In this document: positions 9,287 to 21,880 of the stretch, in pieces | Numbering within the stretch: position 1 is the stretch's first letter | Layout: the number at the start of each line of letters is the position of its first letter | From: Pyropia haitanensis | Lineage: Eukaryota > Rhodophyta > Bangiophyceae > Bangiales > Bangiaceae | Direction: 5' to 3' | Length of the DNA: 64,000 nt | NCBI GenBank assembly: GCA_008729055.1 | Contig: SDUX01000005.1 | Coordinates: 608,801-672,800, forward strand | The notes under the pieces: generated by a model | Told to the model about the DNA's origin: nothing | Databases searched by the model: none | What the model saw: only the letters and a program-made list of their open reading frames with translations | Made by a program: the position numbers and the translations under genes

Positions 9287-10247
9287 TATGGACTTGAATC
9301 AGCTGGTCCCCTGACGCTTAGAGGCCAGATCCCAGGGGACCAGGGGGGGGGCCGATTCCAGGCAATCCAGGGGGGGGGGTGGTCCCCTCAGGCCGAGTGG
9401 ATACTGCTTCCCCGTCCCGCGAGGGGCGGCGAGCCGGCAAATTGTGTACGAGGCGAACTACTTTCGAACACGCCTGTTCAAGGGTAGTTGGCCAAACGAT
9501 GCCACACGCACAATGGGCAGGCTGTCGCCTCCTCATTTCTTTCGGCAATAATTTCTACTGACTGTCAGGTACGTGCAAGCCGCGAGCCCCCCCCCCCCCT
9601 CACAGCACCCCCCCCGCCTAGACGCGCGCCGCCCAATCTCCCCCCCCCACCATTGACCGCCCCCCGCCGCGTCGCACCCACGCCCGCCGCAGGCGGCAGC
9701 CTGGCACGCGCGCGCGGCGGCCAGACCGGCCGGCCCCGTTTGCGGGGCGCCGCCGGCCGCCCCCCCCCCCGCGCGTCGGCCCCGCCTCCGCCGCCTCCTC
9801 CCCTCCCCCCGCTCCCCTTCCCGTTGGCAGACCCCCACCGGGTGCGGCCAGCGCATCTGGCGTCGGCGCCCCCTCCCCCCGCCGCCCCGGCCGCGCGTCA
9901 CGCCGTCACGGACGCGGCCGGCGGCGCGTCGTCCCCCCCCCTACCCCCCCCCCCCCCCTCCCCCCCACCCCTCCTCCCCCAACCACGCGGTGCTTGCCGC
10001 GAGCGCTCCCCCCCCCCCCCCTCCCCCCCTAGACCCTGCAGGCACGCAGCCTTGCAGGTGTTGGACGCGGCGAGGCCCGCCCGCACCGCCGCTGCTGCCG
10101 GGGCCTTGGCCGCGCGCAGGCGCGCGGCGGCGGGTGGCGGGAGGCCCTATGACGCGCGGCGTGTGGCGGCGCCGCTGGTGAGGTCTGGCCGACGCGCCCG
10201 CCGCCCCTGCTGTCGCCGCCCGCCGCCCACCCCCCGCCGCCTGCCGC

Positions 10248-10293
<46 letters not shown>

Positions 10294-10620
10294 TCCTGTC
10301 GCTGTCGCTGCCGCCGCGGTCGGCCGTGGCACCCTCTGCCCCCGCACAGCGGCCGGCAGGTGGGGTGCTGGGTGGGTGGGTGGGTGAGGCGGGACCTACG
10401 ACCCGGCCGCCCGTGGCACCGCCGCCGCCGCCCAGCGCGCGTGCCGCCTGGCGCTGGCTGTCTGCGCTGCCGCAGCCTGCCCCTACGTGCCTGCCAGACG
10501 TCGGCCGTGGTCTGGCCACCACCCAAGCCAGGGGTGGCCCCGAGGGGCGGGGTTACAGACGTACGGGGGTGGGGGGGGCGGCGAAGCGGGGAGAGGGGGG
10601 TTGAGTAGAGAGGGCTAACG
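9287..10620. other. GC-extreme region without a recognised gene
   Basis: 9290-9580 is mixed sequence with short G runs. 9580-10030 is dominated by C runs. 10240-10300 is a (CCG)n stretch. A plus-strand frame around 10050-10180 and another ending near 10600 look weakly protein-like, but no domain or consistent frame can be defended. Confidence 0.35.
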
Positions 10621-11054
10621 TCTGCATGGGTCGCAGCCTGCCTGCTTTGGTGTGACCGGGGGGGGGGGGGGGGGGGGAGGGGGGGAGGGTGGAGGGCAGC
10701 TGCTCACCCCGCCTGCGCCCTGCCGGCTGACCTGGCCCCCTCTGTTTTTTTGTGGTGGTGCTGCCGCGCGGGCCACCCGGCTGCTGCCCCTCGTGGGTGG
10801 GGCGTAGGGTTGGCCGTCGGCCGACGCGAGTTCAGCCTCCCCCGGGCCGCCCATTCCGCCCCTCCACCTCTCCCCACATGAGGTGGGCATATCAGGGGGG
10901 CGCCGATTGTCAGCAGCCGCGGTCGGCGGCGCCGCCACCCCCCCCACGCTGCCGCCCTCCACCCCCCCTGCTGCCGCCGCCGCCGCGGCTACCGCCGCCG
11001 CCGCCGCCGCTGTCGCCGCCGCCGCCGCTGTCGCCGCCGCCGCCGCCGCCGCCG

Positions 11055-12524
11055 TCACGCGGGCCGCCCCGACGCGGGCCGCGGTGCCGCGGGCGGGGCG
11101 GCACCGCCGCGAGCGGGCGACCGGGCGGCCGCGAGGCGGTCGGCGTGCGCGGCCGCGGCGCGCGGCGCGCGGCGCCGCCCGCCACGGCGCGCCGCCCGCG
11201 GGCGGCGGGCGGGCACCGCCGCGGGCGCCGCCCGCAGATCCGCGCGCGGCCGCCGGCCGCACCCCCCCGCGCGCCGGCGGCGCCACGCGCCCGCACGGGG
11301 CGCGCACACGCACGCCGCCGCGGGCGCCTCCAACCCCCCCGCCCCCCCGCCCGGTGGCGTCCCCTCGCCCGCCGCCCCCAGCGCCGCCGCCACCCGCCCG
11401 ACCACCGGCGGCACGTCGGCGGCGGGGGCCTCCCCCCCACCCGCGGCCGCCGCGGCGGCGCCCCCGCCGGCGGCGGCCGCCGCGTCGGCCAGGGCGGCCA
11501 CCCCCCGCGCGACGGCGCGCCACCCGTCGGCGGGGCCCGCCCCCCCCCCGCCCGCGCGCCCGGCGCCACCCCCGCCTCCAGCGCCGCGAGGCCGGCGGCG
11601 GCCAGCGGGCGCCCGCCGACGGCCACCCCCGCCAGCACGTCCGCGGCGGCCGCCACCGCCACGCCACCGCCGCCCCGGCCGCCGCCACCGCCGCCGACGC
11701 CGCCGCCGCGGGCTGCGACGGCCGCCAGGGCGGCCACCGCCGCGGCGGCGGCGGCCACCGCGTACGCCCCGTCCGCGGAACCCGCCGCCACCACCGCCGC
11801 GACGGCGCGCAGCGACGCCGCCACCGCCGCGGGCGGCGGTGGGGGCGCCCCCCCCGCCGCCGCCGCCGACCGCGCCACCGCCGCCGGCAGCCGCAGGTCC
11901 GCCCCCGCGTAGTACACCACCGGCGCGAGGGCGTCGGCCCAGGTGGCGGCGGCCGCCGCCGCCGCCGTCGCGCCCTCCCCCCCCCCCCCTTCCCCGCCGC
12001 CGCCGCCGCCGCCGCGCGGCGGACCAGCGCAGGCAGCGCGGCGGCGTCGGCGGCGGCGGTGGCGGCGGCGGCGGCGCCCCCCCGGGGCGCTCGCGCCAGC
12101 ACCGCGGCGGCGAGCGCCGCCCACGCGGCCCCGTCGGGGGTGGCGGCGGCGACCGCCACGCGCGGCACCACCGCCGCCACCCGCACGGCGGCGGCGGGCG
12201 GCAGCGCCGCCGCCACCGCCGCCGCCGCGGGGGCGGCGTCGCTTCCACCGCCGCCGCCGCCGCCGACGCCGCCGTCGACGCCGCCACCGCCCGCCGCCGC
12301 CCCCGCCGCCCCCGCCCCCGCCCCCGCCGGCAGCAGCAGCGCCGCGACGAGGCGGCGGCAGGCGGCGCCGCCGGCGGCGGCGGGCGGGGCGGCCGCCCAG
12401 GCGGCCGCCCAGGACGCCACCGGCGCCGCGCTCACGAGCGGCGACAGGTGCGCCGCCGCCGCCACGAGCAGCGCCGCCGCGCGCGCAAGCGGCGGCTCCC
12501 CCGCGCCCGCCGCTACCGCCGGTC

Positions 12525-12555
<31 letters not shown>

Positions 12556-13310
12556 TCCGCCGGTGGGGGTGCGCAGCGCGCGCCCCCCCACCGCCGCCAT
12601 CACCGACGCGTCCAGCACCGCCACCGCCGACGCGGCCACGACCGCCCATGCCGATGGGGCGCGCGCCACCCCCCCGCCCACCCCCGCCGCCGCCGCCACC
12701 ACCGCCGCCCCCGCCCGCCCCCCCCCCCTGGCCCCACCGGCGGCCGCCGCCGCGGGCGCTCCCCCCCCCCGCCCCCCCCCCCCCCCCCCCGCCCCGGGGG
12801 GCACCGCCCGCAGCCACGCGGCCAGCCCCAGCGCGACCGCCCCGTCGGCGGCGCGGCGGAGGGCGGGCACCCCCCCCCCCCCCCCCCCCCCCCGCCCCCC
12901 CCCCCCCCGGCGGCGCCCCCCGCCAGCGGCGCCGCCGCGACCACCGCCGGCAGCAGGGCGGCGCCGACCGCCGCGGCGGCGCCGGGCGGCGCCGCGACCA
13001 GCAGCCGCGGCAGCGCCGCAAACGCGTCGGCGGCGGCGGCGAGGGCGCGCGCGCGGGGGAGGGCGTCGGCGGGGTCCCCGGCGGGCGTCGCCTCCCCCCA
13101 CACCGTGCGGAGGGTGGCCGCCAGGCCCGCCGCGTCCGCGACGGACAGGGCGGCGGCGGCGGGCGGGAGGGCGCCCCCGCCCCCGTCGCCGCCCCCGCCG
13201 CCGCCGCACCTACCACCACCACCGCCGCCGCCACCGCCGTAGCCGCCGCCGCCGCCTCCGTGCCACCGCGCGGCGGCCGTGCGCAGCGTGTACACCACGC
13301 GGGATGACGG
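11055..13310 (-). CDS. Probable Ala/Leu-rich helical-repeat protein, frame-broken
   Basis: Minus-strand translation gives a run of Ala/Leu/Val helices interrupted by Gly runs, for example LSVADAAGLAATLRTVWG (about 13100-13160), VALGLAAWLRAVPPG (near 12800), LARAAALLVAAAAHLSPLV (near 12450) and WADALAPVVYYAGADLRLP (near 11900). This resembles HEAT/ARM-type alpha-solenoids, but no family was recognised. The convincing segments lie in different frames and each switch falls in a C/G homopolymer. Either the assembled run lengths are wrong or the gene is decayed. The limits are approximate; the start is probably near 13310 or further upstream. Confidence 0.45.
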
Positions 13311-14950
13311 AGGGTGAGGCAGGCAGGGGGGGCAGCGGGCGGCAGTGGCGGCGGTGGCGGGGGCCACGCCTGTGAGTCCCGGGGCGCGGTGGGGAGTGGC
13401 ATGGTGGTGCACGCCAGGGGAGGGTGGGGGGCCGCTAAGCAGGGGGCAATGGGGGGAGACGCCCCCGCGCTCCGCCCCGCCGCCGCCGCATGCCAGTGGT
13501 GATGCCGGCTGCGGCGGCGGCGGCGCGGCGCGAGGTCGTTCGCGGCGCGGCGTGCGTCGCCGGCTGGGTGGCGGCGCCTGTGGCTGGCGGTGGGGGCGCA
13601 GCCGCCGCCGTGAAAGCTCGCGCGGTTGTACGTCTTGCCGACCACCACGAAAGCCACGGACCGCACCCGCAGCACGTCTCCCACCTTTCTTCCCCAGCCC
13701 CCGCCCCCCCCCCTGTGCGGTTTGCCCCATCCCACTGGCCGCCAAATCCAGGCCGCCCAAATACCGCTAAAACGGGGCAGGAGAGAGGGCCGTTCCAAGA
13801 CTCTGATTGGTCGAAGCCTCGGCACGGACGCAGAGCTGCATGTGCGTGCCGTGCCGAGCCTTGAATACGGGCTGGGAACGGGTCGAATGGAGCCCGCATG
13901 CGATGGTGGCAGGACCGTGCCGCGATACATCAGGTATTCCTGGGCCGTACTTGCGACCCCCCTCGCGGGTCAAACATATGACAGCTTATTCGTCACATGC
14001 CGTCACAAGCCTGGGTACTTGAAGACCCCCCCCCCGTGCCGGCCGTGGAGGGGGCACTGTCTGCGTTGCTAGCGGTGCCCTGTGCTGTGGGGACGGGACG
14101 CTCGCCGCATCCGCCGCAGGCTAGGCGCGCGCGGTGGCGGAGACCGTTTGGAGCGCTGACTGAAGCGCGGACTGGGCACTCGCGCGGACGCACTCGCCAG
14201 CATATGTAACAGAGAATCCGCATTCACGGGACTGGGATTATCGAATAGGGCCCTGGGGAAGGACCGCCCTGGCCGGGCTGAGCCGGTACGGAAGGGGAAC
14301 GCCAAAACGGGGGGGGGGGGGGGCCGCCTGCCTGGTGCGGGGGGGGAGGGGGGCCGAGGGGCGCAGCGGCGCCAGCCGTGGCGGGGAGAGGGGCGGGAGG
14401 CCCCGTGCCGCCACCGCCATCGCCGCCGTCGCCGCCACCGCCGCCGCCGCGGCCGCCGCCGCTACCGCCGCCGCTTGAACTGCGGCACCGACGCCGGCCG
14501 CGCGCCCGCCCCCGCCCGGCGGCTCATCGCCACTCCACGGCGGCGACGGAGGCGGCGACGGCGGCGGCGGCGGTGGCTGCGGCAGCGGCTCGTGGTTGCG
14601 CCGCGGCAGCAGCATGCCGGGCGGGCACGCCTGGCGCCGCCGCCGCCGCCGCTGCGGCGCCTGCTGCAGGGGGGGACATTCCCCGGCCAGCGCCGCCCGC
14701 CGCCGCGGGCGCGTCGCCGGCCGCCGCCAGGTGTCTCCCGGCGGCGGCGTCCTCCCCCCCCCCCCAAGCGGGCTTCCGCCGCTTCCCCCCCCCCGTCCGC
14801 CCGAAGGACGGCAACGACGACGGGCACAAGCGACGGCACTACGTCGGAGCGGCAGCCGGCAGCCAGTCTCATCCGCACGGTGCACTTCGGAGGGAACAGC
14901 AGGCCGCAACTTGTTCTCATAATTTCCGATGCGGCAGCCCGCGTTAGCTA
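13311..14950. other. Region without a recognised gene
   Basis: 13310-13640 is G-rich and may hold the 5' end of the minus-strand helical-repeat gene. 13640-14230 is of ordinary composition with no clear frame. 14290-14790 is CGG/GCC-rich, with open frames on both strands that give only Pro/Arg/Ala low complexity. Confidence 0.35.
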
Positions 14951-15600
14951 TGGCACGTCCGCTAAAAATGGGACACTCAGAGTTTCCTACGACAATCTTT
15001 GCCCCAGTGAACTCGCGACGTCAGGCACCCAATCAATTCTCTGAGGGACGAGCTGCGCTGATCTCCAGATCGAATGATCAGCGCCACGGGAACCTTGGGT
15101 GGTCCGATTTGGGACCGGTGTCGGTCCTTCGGACAATCGATCATCGAGACCAGTCAGATCAAGGTCGATTCCTGTTTGTCAAGCCAATGAGATGCGTCCA
15201 CGCTGCGCTGTTAGCCTCGCTACTGATTCTGTGTTCAGAAACAGGCGCCACGTTGGCCACTCGACCGCAATAGTTTCTGAAAAGAATGGCCTCCAGAGCC
15301 CTCTATAATGAGCCAGAGTGTGGCCACCCGCTCCCACGGCCTCTATTCGGGCTCCCCTAGCTCGTCTAGCAAATTGTTTCTCAAAAGTTTGACTCCAAGA
15401 CTAAAAGCACACCCGAGCCGACCCCTGAGAGGCACGTCAGGCGCCCTTTGGACGTCAAATTAGGGGCAGTCGGTGTCGTGATCGCACTCGAGTTGGCCGA
15501 CCAGAGCAGAAGTTTGATTTCATGCATCGATTGCACCACTCAGATGGGATGGGAGTTTCCCAGACAAACACCGCGTGTCCCATTTTTGGCGGACGTGCCA
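14951..15600. mobile_element. Inverted-repeat element, about 650 bp (MITE-like)
   Basis: The ends are inverted repeats beginning TGGCACGTCCGC and continuing to AAAAATGGGACAC (about 26 bp, one mismatch), flanked by TA at 14949-14950 and 15601-15602. A TA duplication would fit a Tc1/mariner-type element. The interior is AT-richer than its surroundings and has no convincing gene. Confidence 0.55.
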
Positions 15601-16066
15601 TAATAAACTCTCACGGTCGTTTCGAAACTTTGTGGGGGGACCGGGCTAATCCTGGGGGGACCGGGGGGACCCCCCTCAAATGAGCATTCCAGAGGGGTGC
15701 CGGTCCCCCCACGTCGAATGAGTGTAGCTTCTACCGCCAAAGCGGTGACGGCGAAACAACTTTCCGTTCTGGGTGTGGGCCGAACCCAGCCACCAACCGT
15801 ACTGGAATTTGGCGTGTGTACGGTACGAATCCGGCACCCATTGGTGGGGGATCAGTCTTGACCACGGACCACCACCGCTGTGACGACGGCGGCCACCGTC
15901 GTCCGCATACCTCTCCCACGACGCCCTCCACTCTTCTTGGCGTGGCGTTATCCCCCCTCGCGAGCCCTTCCCCTCCCCATCAACCCCCCTGCTCCTCCCC
16001 CCCCACGCTGGGCTATCGCGACTGCGGCCTGCAGCTGTCCCCCCCCCCACCCCCCCGCCGACGACC

Positions 16067-17489
16067 ATGGCGGACCCCCCCCCGCCCTCCAAGCCGCCCA
16101 CCGTCAAGCCCGAGCCCGCCTTCCTCCCCCCCCCGCCGCCCCCCCGACCCCCCCCCCCACCGCCGCCACCCCACCGGCACCACCAGCCGCAGATGGCACC
16201 CCCTCCCCCTCCCCCGCCGCCACCCCCGCCGCCACCCCCGCCGGCGGCGGCGGCGCGCCCGCGCAGCCCCCCCCTACTTCGGCCACGCCGGGGGTGGCGG
16301 CCGCGGCGGCGGCGGGAGCGGCGGCGGGCGCCCCCCCCCCCCCGTCGCGGGCGGCGACCCCCCATTTCACCCCCGTCATTGCACGGCGGCGCAAAAAGCC
16401 GCGCGCCGCCGCCGCCGGCGCCGCCGCCTCCCGCGGCGCCGACGGCCTCGGCCGCGGCGGCCTCGCCGCGGCGGCCGCCTCCCGCGGCGGCGCGTCGCGA
16501 GGCGGCAGCCGCCCGCGTGGGGGGGGGGGGGACGGGGGGGGGGGGGGCGGCCGCCACGTATGGGGGACACGGGCTCGGGCTGGGGCAGCTGGCGCCGGGC
16601 TCGCGGCCGGGGGGGGGAGCTCCGCGGCGGGCGGCAGTGGCGGGAGTGGGGGGGGGAGCAGCGTCACCATTGGGGGGGTCGGGTCGGTCGCCGCGGGGGG
16701 GGTGGGGGAGGGGGGGGGGGGGGGGCGTCGTCGTCCCGGTTTAGTGGCGATGGCGTGGATGGTGGCGGTGGGGGTGGTGGGGGGGAGGGGGTGGGGGGGG
16801 CGGCGGGGGGGGTGTCAAGGCCGAGGACCGCGACGCGGACGCGTTTGGCGCGCCGCCCGGCGGGTATGGCGACGACGATGGCGATGGCGGCACGGACGAG
16901 GAGGAGGACATGGCCGCGTTTGCGCGGGGCGGGCGCGACGCGCTCGCCGGGGGGCGGGGGGGGGTGGGCGGCAGCGTCACCCGGGATGGGGTGCTGCTGC
17001 CGGTGCGGCTGCCGCTGTTTGCGAGCGCCGCCGCCGCCGCCGCCGCCGAGGCGGCGGCGGCGGTGGGGAGCGTCAAGGCCGACGCGGATGCGGCCACGGC
17101 TGGGGATGGGGTGGTGCCGATGAAGGTGGAGGCGGCGGCACCGCCGCTAAAGATGGAGGGCGTGACGCCCGCGGCGTCCAGGGACGCTGCCGCCGCCGCC
17201 GCGGCGGCGGCGGCCGCGGCGGCGGCCCCGGCGGCGGCGGCCGCGGCGGCGGCCCCGGCGGCGGCCGCGTGGGACGGCCCCGGCGTGTACCCAGCCGGCT
17301 CGGTCGCGGCGCGGCTGCTCACCCCCGACGCGGTATCGGTCGTGCAGCTGCCGTCGGTGCTGCCGTTGGTGCAGACCGACCGCCGCCGCCGCCGGGCAGC
17401 GCCGCCCACCGCGGCGGGGGGGGCGGGGGGGGGCGGAGCGGTGGTGAAAGGCGAGCCGGGCATGCCGGCCGCGGCGCGGCCGCCGTCGG

Positions 17490-17524
<35 letters not shown>

Positions 17525-18130
17525 GGCGGGGTGGCGGGGGCGGTGGCGGGGGCGGACCCGGCGCCCGACGCCAACGCGGATGACCCGTACGGGACGGTGC
17601 GGGGGCAGCGCGTGGCGGGCGGCCTCGACACGGACCTGCGGTATCCGGTCGGCACGACGACCGCCGCGGCCGCCGCTGCCGGCAGCAGCGGTCGGGCGGC
17701 CAAGGCGGAGCCGCTGCTCGCCAAGTCGCCCACCCGCCGTGGCGGCGGCCGCGGCGGCGGCAAGGGCGGCGTCAAGGAGGAGGACGCGGTCCTGCCGCTC
17801 GCTGCCGCCGCCACTCCCGACGGCGGCGGCGACGCGGACGCGGACGCCGACGGCGGTGGGGGTGCCGCCGCGACCGGCGGCGCCGCCGACCCGCGCTACG
17901 TCCGCGCCGGCACGCTGCGCGTGCACGCGTCGGGGGCGGTGTCGCTCGCGTTTGCCAATGGCGTGACGCTCGACGTGCGGTCGGGCGCGGCGGTCGCGTT
18001 TGCGCAGCAGCTGCTCGCGGTGGACGAGACGGAGGGGGTGGCGTGGGAGCTGGCGCCGGCCGTGGCGGGCCGCTACGTCGCGTCGCCGAGCGTCGAGTCG
18101 GTGCTGGAGGCGCTGCAGCTGGGCGGGTGA
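16067..18130 (+). CDS. RPC4: RNA polymerase III subunit RPC4 (POLR3D/RPC53 family), with frame breaks
   Basis: RPC4 is a Pol III-specific subunit that with RPC5 forms a TFIIF-like subcomplex acting in initiation and termination. The C-terminal domain is clear in the frame ending at 18130: VRAGTLRVHASGAVSLAF, then LDVRSGAAVAFAQQLLAVD, matching the conserved beta-strand block of PF05132. Upstream in the same frame is an acidic stretch ending GGTDEEEDMAAF (about 16870-16920), usual for the family. A basic patch, HFTPVIARRRKK (about 16370-16410), resembles the N-terminal RPC4 motif but lies in another frame. The ATG at 16067 gives MADPPPPSKPPTVKPEP. The pieces are joined across C and G homopolymers and an in-frame stop at 16742-16744. 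Identity is firm for the C-terminus; the exon structure is not. Confidence 0.75.
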
Positions 18131-20237
18131 TGGCCGCCGCGGCGGGATGGGGGGGGGGGGGGAGAAGGTCGAGGTGAGCGGGGGGGGGCGGGGTGGAGCG
18201 TGGGCTGGGGGGGGGAGGATCTGCACCCAGACTGCCTTGCACATGGCAACGCTGGACTGCTTGACCTTCCATGCCAACACGCTCCTGTACACGTGCCCTC
18301 TGCGTGCTGTCGTTCAGGGCCGTCGGGAAACACTGCCGCGCGTACTGATTGTCGCGCCGCACCTGTTCACGGCGACCATTCTCTAGGTGGCAGGCTGCGT
18401 ACAAGCTCACGAGTTCAAACTCATGTGACTTGGCTACACGGAGAGGGGTGACAAGAGGGCGGTCGAACGGCGTCGCCTGTGTCGAGGCACTTGGCGGGAG
18501 CAAGACGCTGAGTGGGTGCATGGGACGGTAACAGAAGAGACGGTGTTGTACAAGTGCGCCTCCGGGTTTCCCACGTGTTTTCGCAAAGCTCAAACCGACA
18601 AGCACGATGATGTAACGTCCATTTAAAGAGACAACATGACCAAGCCGTAGAGCCATCCCACACCACAAGGCCACAGAGAGCCACAAACAGAATCCCAAAG
18701 CATCATCCCAAAGCATCATCCCAAAGCATCACACACACCTTGTTCGCAGCCGGCAGCCTCCGACCCGCGTCCCACACGTCGGCACCACGCGATCCGCACG
18801 GACAACGCAACCAACGGAAAACAGCACAAGACAAAAGCACCACGTCAGGGGGTGGGGGAGCGTGTAGGGGTCGCTGCGCGAACGCAAACGACCCCACGGT
18901 CATAAATTGAGGCCCCGGGTGACGCCAGAGACGACCCCGCAGGGAATCCAGCCGCAAAACGGAACCTGCCGGATGGGGCCGCAGCGGGAGCCAGGCGCGG
19001 GACGGCAGCCCCCCGACCGCCGTGCCCCCGCCCGAAGGAGGAAAGCACGACGGACCGGGGAAACCACCGCCCGGCCCTTCCCCGCCCGCCCCCCGACGTG
19101 CAATGGCCGTGCGGTGCCCTGGCCGCCGACCGTAGGTAGGGTGGCCGGCGACTGGCCCAGGTAAGTTGCCGGACGCGGGCGGGCAAGGGAGAACGCCGCC
19201 GTGGTGGCTTTTATACACCCACCCCCCCCCCTCACGGCCCGCCGCCACCAGCCCAAAGCGAGCGCGCGCCGTCGCAAGCGTGGCGAGCGCGGCTGGCGCG
19301 ACAGCGGCGCTCTCGGGTCGTGGCAGCTCCGTGGCAGCGAGCCATTGGATGGTGGAGGCCTGGGCCGCCACCGGCCGTGCTGTCCGAATCGATTTGTGGT
19401 GGCGGATGGATCGAATCTGCCCACGCCAAGACCAGCTGCTTCCAATTATACATGTCAAGTACACATCATAGGACACAGGTGTCGTCCTGCAACAGAAGAG
19501 CAGTCAAGAATCGAGGTGGGGCGTGGCACAACGGCATGGGGGGGCTATTTCAATGTTTGCTGCCTCGCGAGACACACCGACAGGTGCCGATCAGATGGGA
19601 GACCCGTCTGGCGGCCGGCGTGTGGCGATGGATGGCTCCGACGCGGCGGCTCTAAATCTCGTATATCCATCACGAGACACACCCACAAGCCGTGGCCCAC
19701 ACGCCCGCCTCAAGAATTGAGCGCGGGTGGTGGTCCACACGGGGCCCTCCACACCGCCTGGCGTGGCGGAGGCGCCGGCAGCTGCGGCCTTGCCAGCCAC
19801 AGGTGGTGGGGGGGGAGTCGCTGGCTCGGTCCGCCGCGGCGCATCCGCCTCTCCCTCCCCGCTGCTGCAGCTGCGAGCGCCGCGTTTTGCGGCACCGACA
19901 GCGCTTTCGCGGTCAGGTCCGTATCTATCTGCCGCGGGGAGGTGTGCTCGTCTGGTCACCCGTCCGGGTCTTTGCGGCCTCGCGCGCTGACGCGCGCGCT
20001 CTGACGTGCGTCATCACCTGCGCAGCCTCGCGCCGCTGCGCCAGCCACAACCTGTCGTCGCCGCCACCTTTCCGCCATTGCGTCGTCCACCACCAGCGTC
20101 TGCATCTTCTTTGTTTCTTTTGTTTTTGCGTCGCTGGTCTCCACCCTGGGCTGGTGTGGTAGTAGCGTGTTGTTCCATTACCATCTGTGTTTCGCTGCCG
20201 CCTCCGCCGCCGCCTGCTACAACCGCCACCGCCGACC
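18131..20237. other. Intergenic region, no gene recognised
   Basis: 18240-18830 is ordinary-composition sequence downstream of RPC4 with a short tandem repeat. 18840-20200 has moderate GC and open frames on both strands, none with a recognisable domain. A pyrimidine-rich stretch at 20080-20235 leads into the ATG at 20238. Confidence 0.4.
18692..18730. repeat. 13-bp tandem repeat, three copies
   Basis: Three perfect head-to-tail copies of ATCCCAAAGCATC. Confidence 0.9.
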
Positions 20238-21880
20238 ATGGCGCCCCCCCACCGGTGGCCACTGGCCGGGGTGGCCGCGACCCCCCCGCCGCCGCGGGTG
20301 CTCCTCGCATCGGCGACGGCGGCGCCGGAGCTGCCCCCCCCGCCGGTGGGGGTGCGCGTGCCCACGCGGCAGGCGGTCAACCTGCTCGTCGCGGGCAATG
20401 GCGGGGAGGTGGACCCGCAGGGGCTGGGGGGGGGGATTGGCGGCTGGCGCAGCTGGGGGCTGGGAGGGGGGTTGTTCCCGGCGGTGTTTTCTTTGGGGCG
20501 TACGTTTTTCCTTGCACTCTGTTTTCGAGGGGTCGCGGTGGGAGGGGGAGAGGGAGGGAAGCGGAGGTCAGGGGGTGGCGCGAGACCCGCATAGGCTGTG
20601 CCTGTAGGCGTTCGCTGACCTTCTTGATGCCTTCCTCTCGGCGCTGTTCGGACTTACCCGCATGCCGGTCGCGTCGACTCTGTTGGACTGGCGGCTGCTT
20701 GCCGTCGCGTCGACTGTGGTTTACCCGGCCCCCCCGCCTCTCATCGTCTTGCTGCACAGTCCAAGCGGCCCCCCCGCGGCCGGCGCTGCTGTCGGCGCTC
20801 TCCCTCCCACCCTGGTCCCCCGCGCAGCGGCGGCGGCACGCCCCCGGCCCGTCCTCGTGGGCGGGACAACCAGGGTGGAACCCGACGGGCGCCGCGTCGC
20901 TGAGCGTGCGCCTCGCCGAGCTCGGCGCGCGCATCGCGGGGCGCCGGCCGGTGCCCGCGGGCTCTGTCAAGGTACGCTTTCTTTTCCTGGATGCTTTTGT
21001 GCTCGGTTTTCGAGCGATAGGATGGGTACCGTGCGCGAAAGGCGCACCCGTTGCGGGCAGGCCGCCTGCTTGCGGGGGCGCGAAGGGAAAAGCCGGCCGC
21101 TGCCCCTTTTTGGTCTTGACCGTGCTTGCCTGGTTCTCCTTTATTGTCTTTTGCCGTCAGGGGTGCCGGCTGGCGGACGCCCGCAGCAGCCACGCTAACC
21201 CATCAGCTCGTCTGTTTGCCCCTGTTTTGTCTTCTGTTTTCTCCCCTCGGCCGGTCCGACCCTCGCTCTCACGCACCCCCCCCTCTGCCCCCGCAACACC
21301 CACACAGTTCCACGCCACCGCCCGCACAGACGGCATCCGCGCCGTCGGCTTTGACATTGACCGCACGCTGCCGCTGCCGGCGGCGGCGCACCTCCCCCAC
21401 CCCCCTTGGCGGTCCCGGTCTGCGTCGCTCCCTCCGCCCTCGTCCCCTCCGCCCTCCCCCCCCCAGCGGCGGCGGCGGCGCTGGTTCCATCTGCCACCCC
21501 TCCCCCGCCGCCTCGCCGCCCTTGGCGCCTCGACCCGCCTCTACGCGCACGTCCGCTACCGTGCCGTCGTCATCCCCGCCGCGTGGGGCCTCCCCCCCGA
21601 CGTTGCGGCGAGCCTGTCGCTCGCACCCGCCGCGACGCCCGCCGTGGACGCCGCCGCCGAGGTGGTGGACGCCGCCGCCGCCGCCGCGGGCGGCGGCGGC
21701 AAGGCGTGCCGCGCCGCGCCCGCGGCGCCGCCACCCGCGTCGGTGCTGCCGGTGGTGGACGGCGGCCACGTGGTGGGGGTGGTGTCGGGCGAGCCCGACG
21801 CGGACCGCTCGTGGACGACCGTGTCGTCGTTTGGGGTGCAGCACGTGGTGCGGTGGGGGCGCCGCGCGCGGGGGGGGTGA
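20238..21880 (+). CDS. Unidentified protein with an intron at 20972-21307
   Basis: An ATG at 20238 follows a C/T-rich leader. The clearest coding segment is LSVRLAELGARIAGRRPVP before a donor AAG|GTACGC at 20971/20972. It is rejoined after a pyrimidine-rich acceptor CACACAG|TTCCAC (21307/21308) to FHATARTDGIRAVGFDIDR. Later segments include TRLYAHVRYRAVVIPAAWG and GEPDADRSWTTVSSFGVQ, before a stop at 21878-21880. The intron is 336 bp and phase 0. The first part (20238 to about 20440) is in a different frame, so at least one more intron or a frame error lies before 20900. I do not recognise the family. Confidence 0.5.

Noticed and set aside
10240..10300. Ala-run protein gene from the (CCG)n stretch
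   Set aside because: Simple repeat open in all frames; no flanking domain supports coding.
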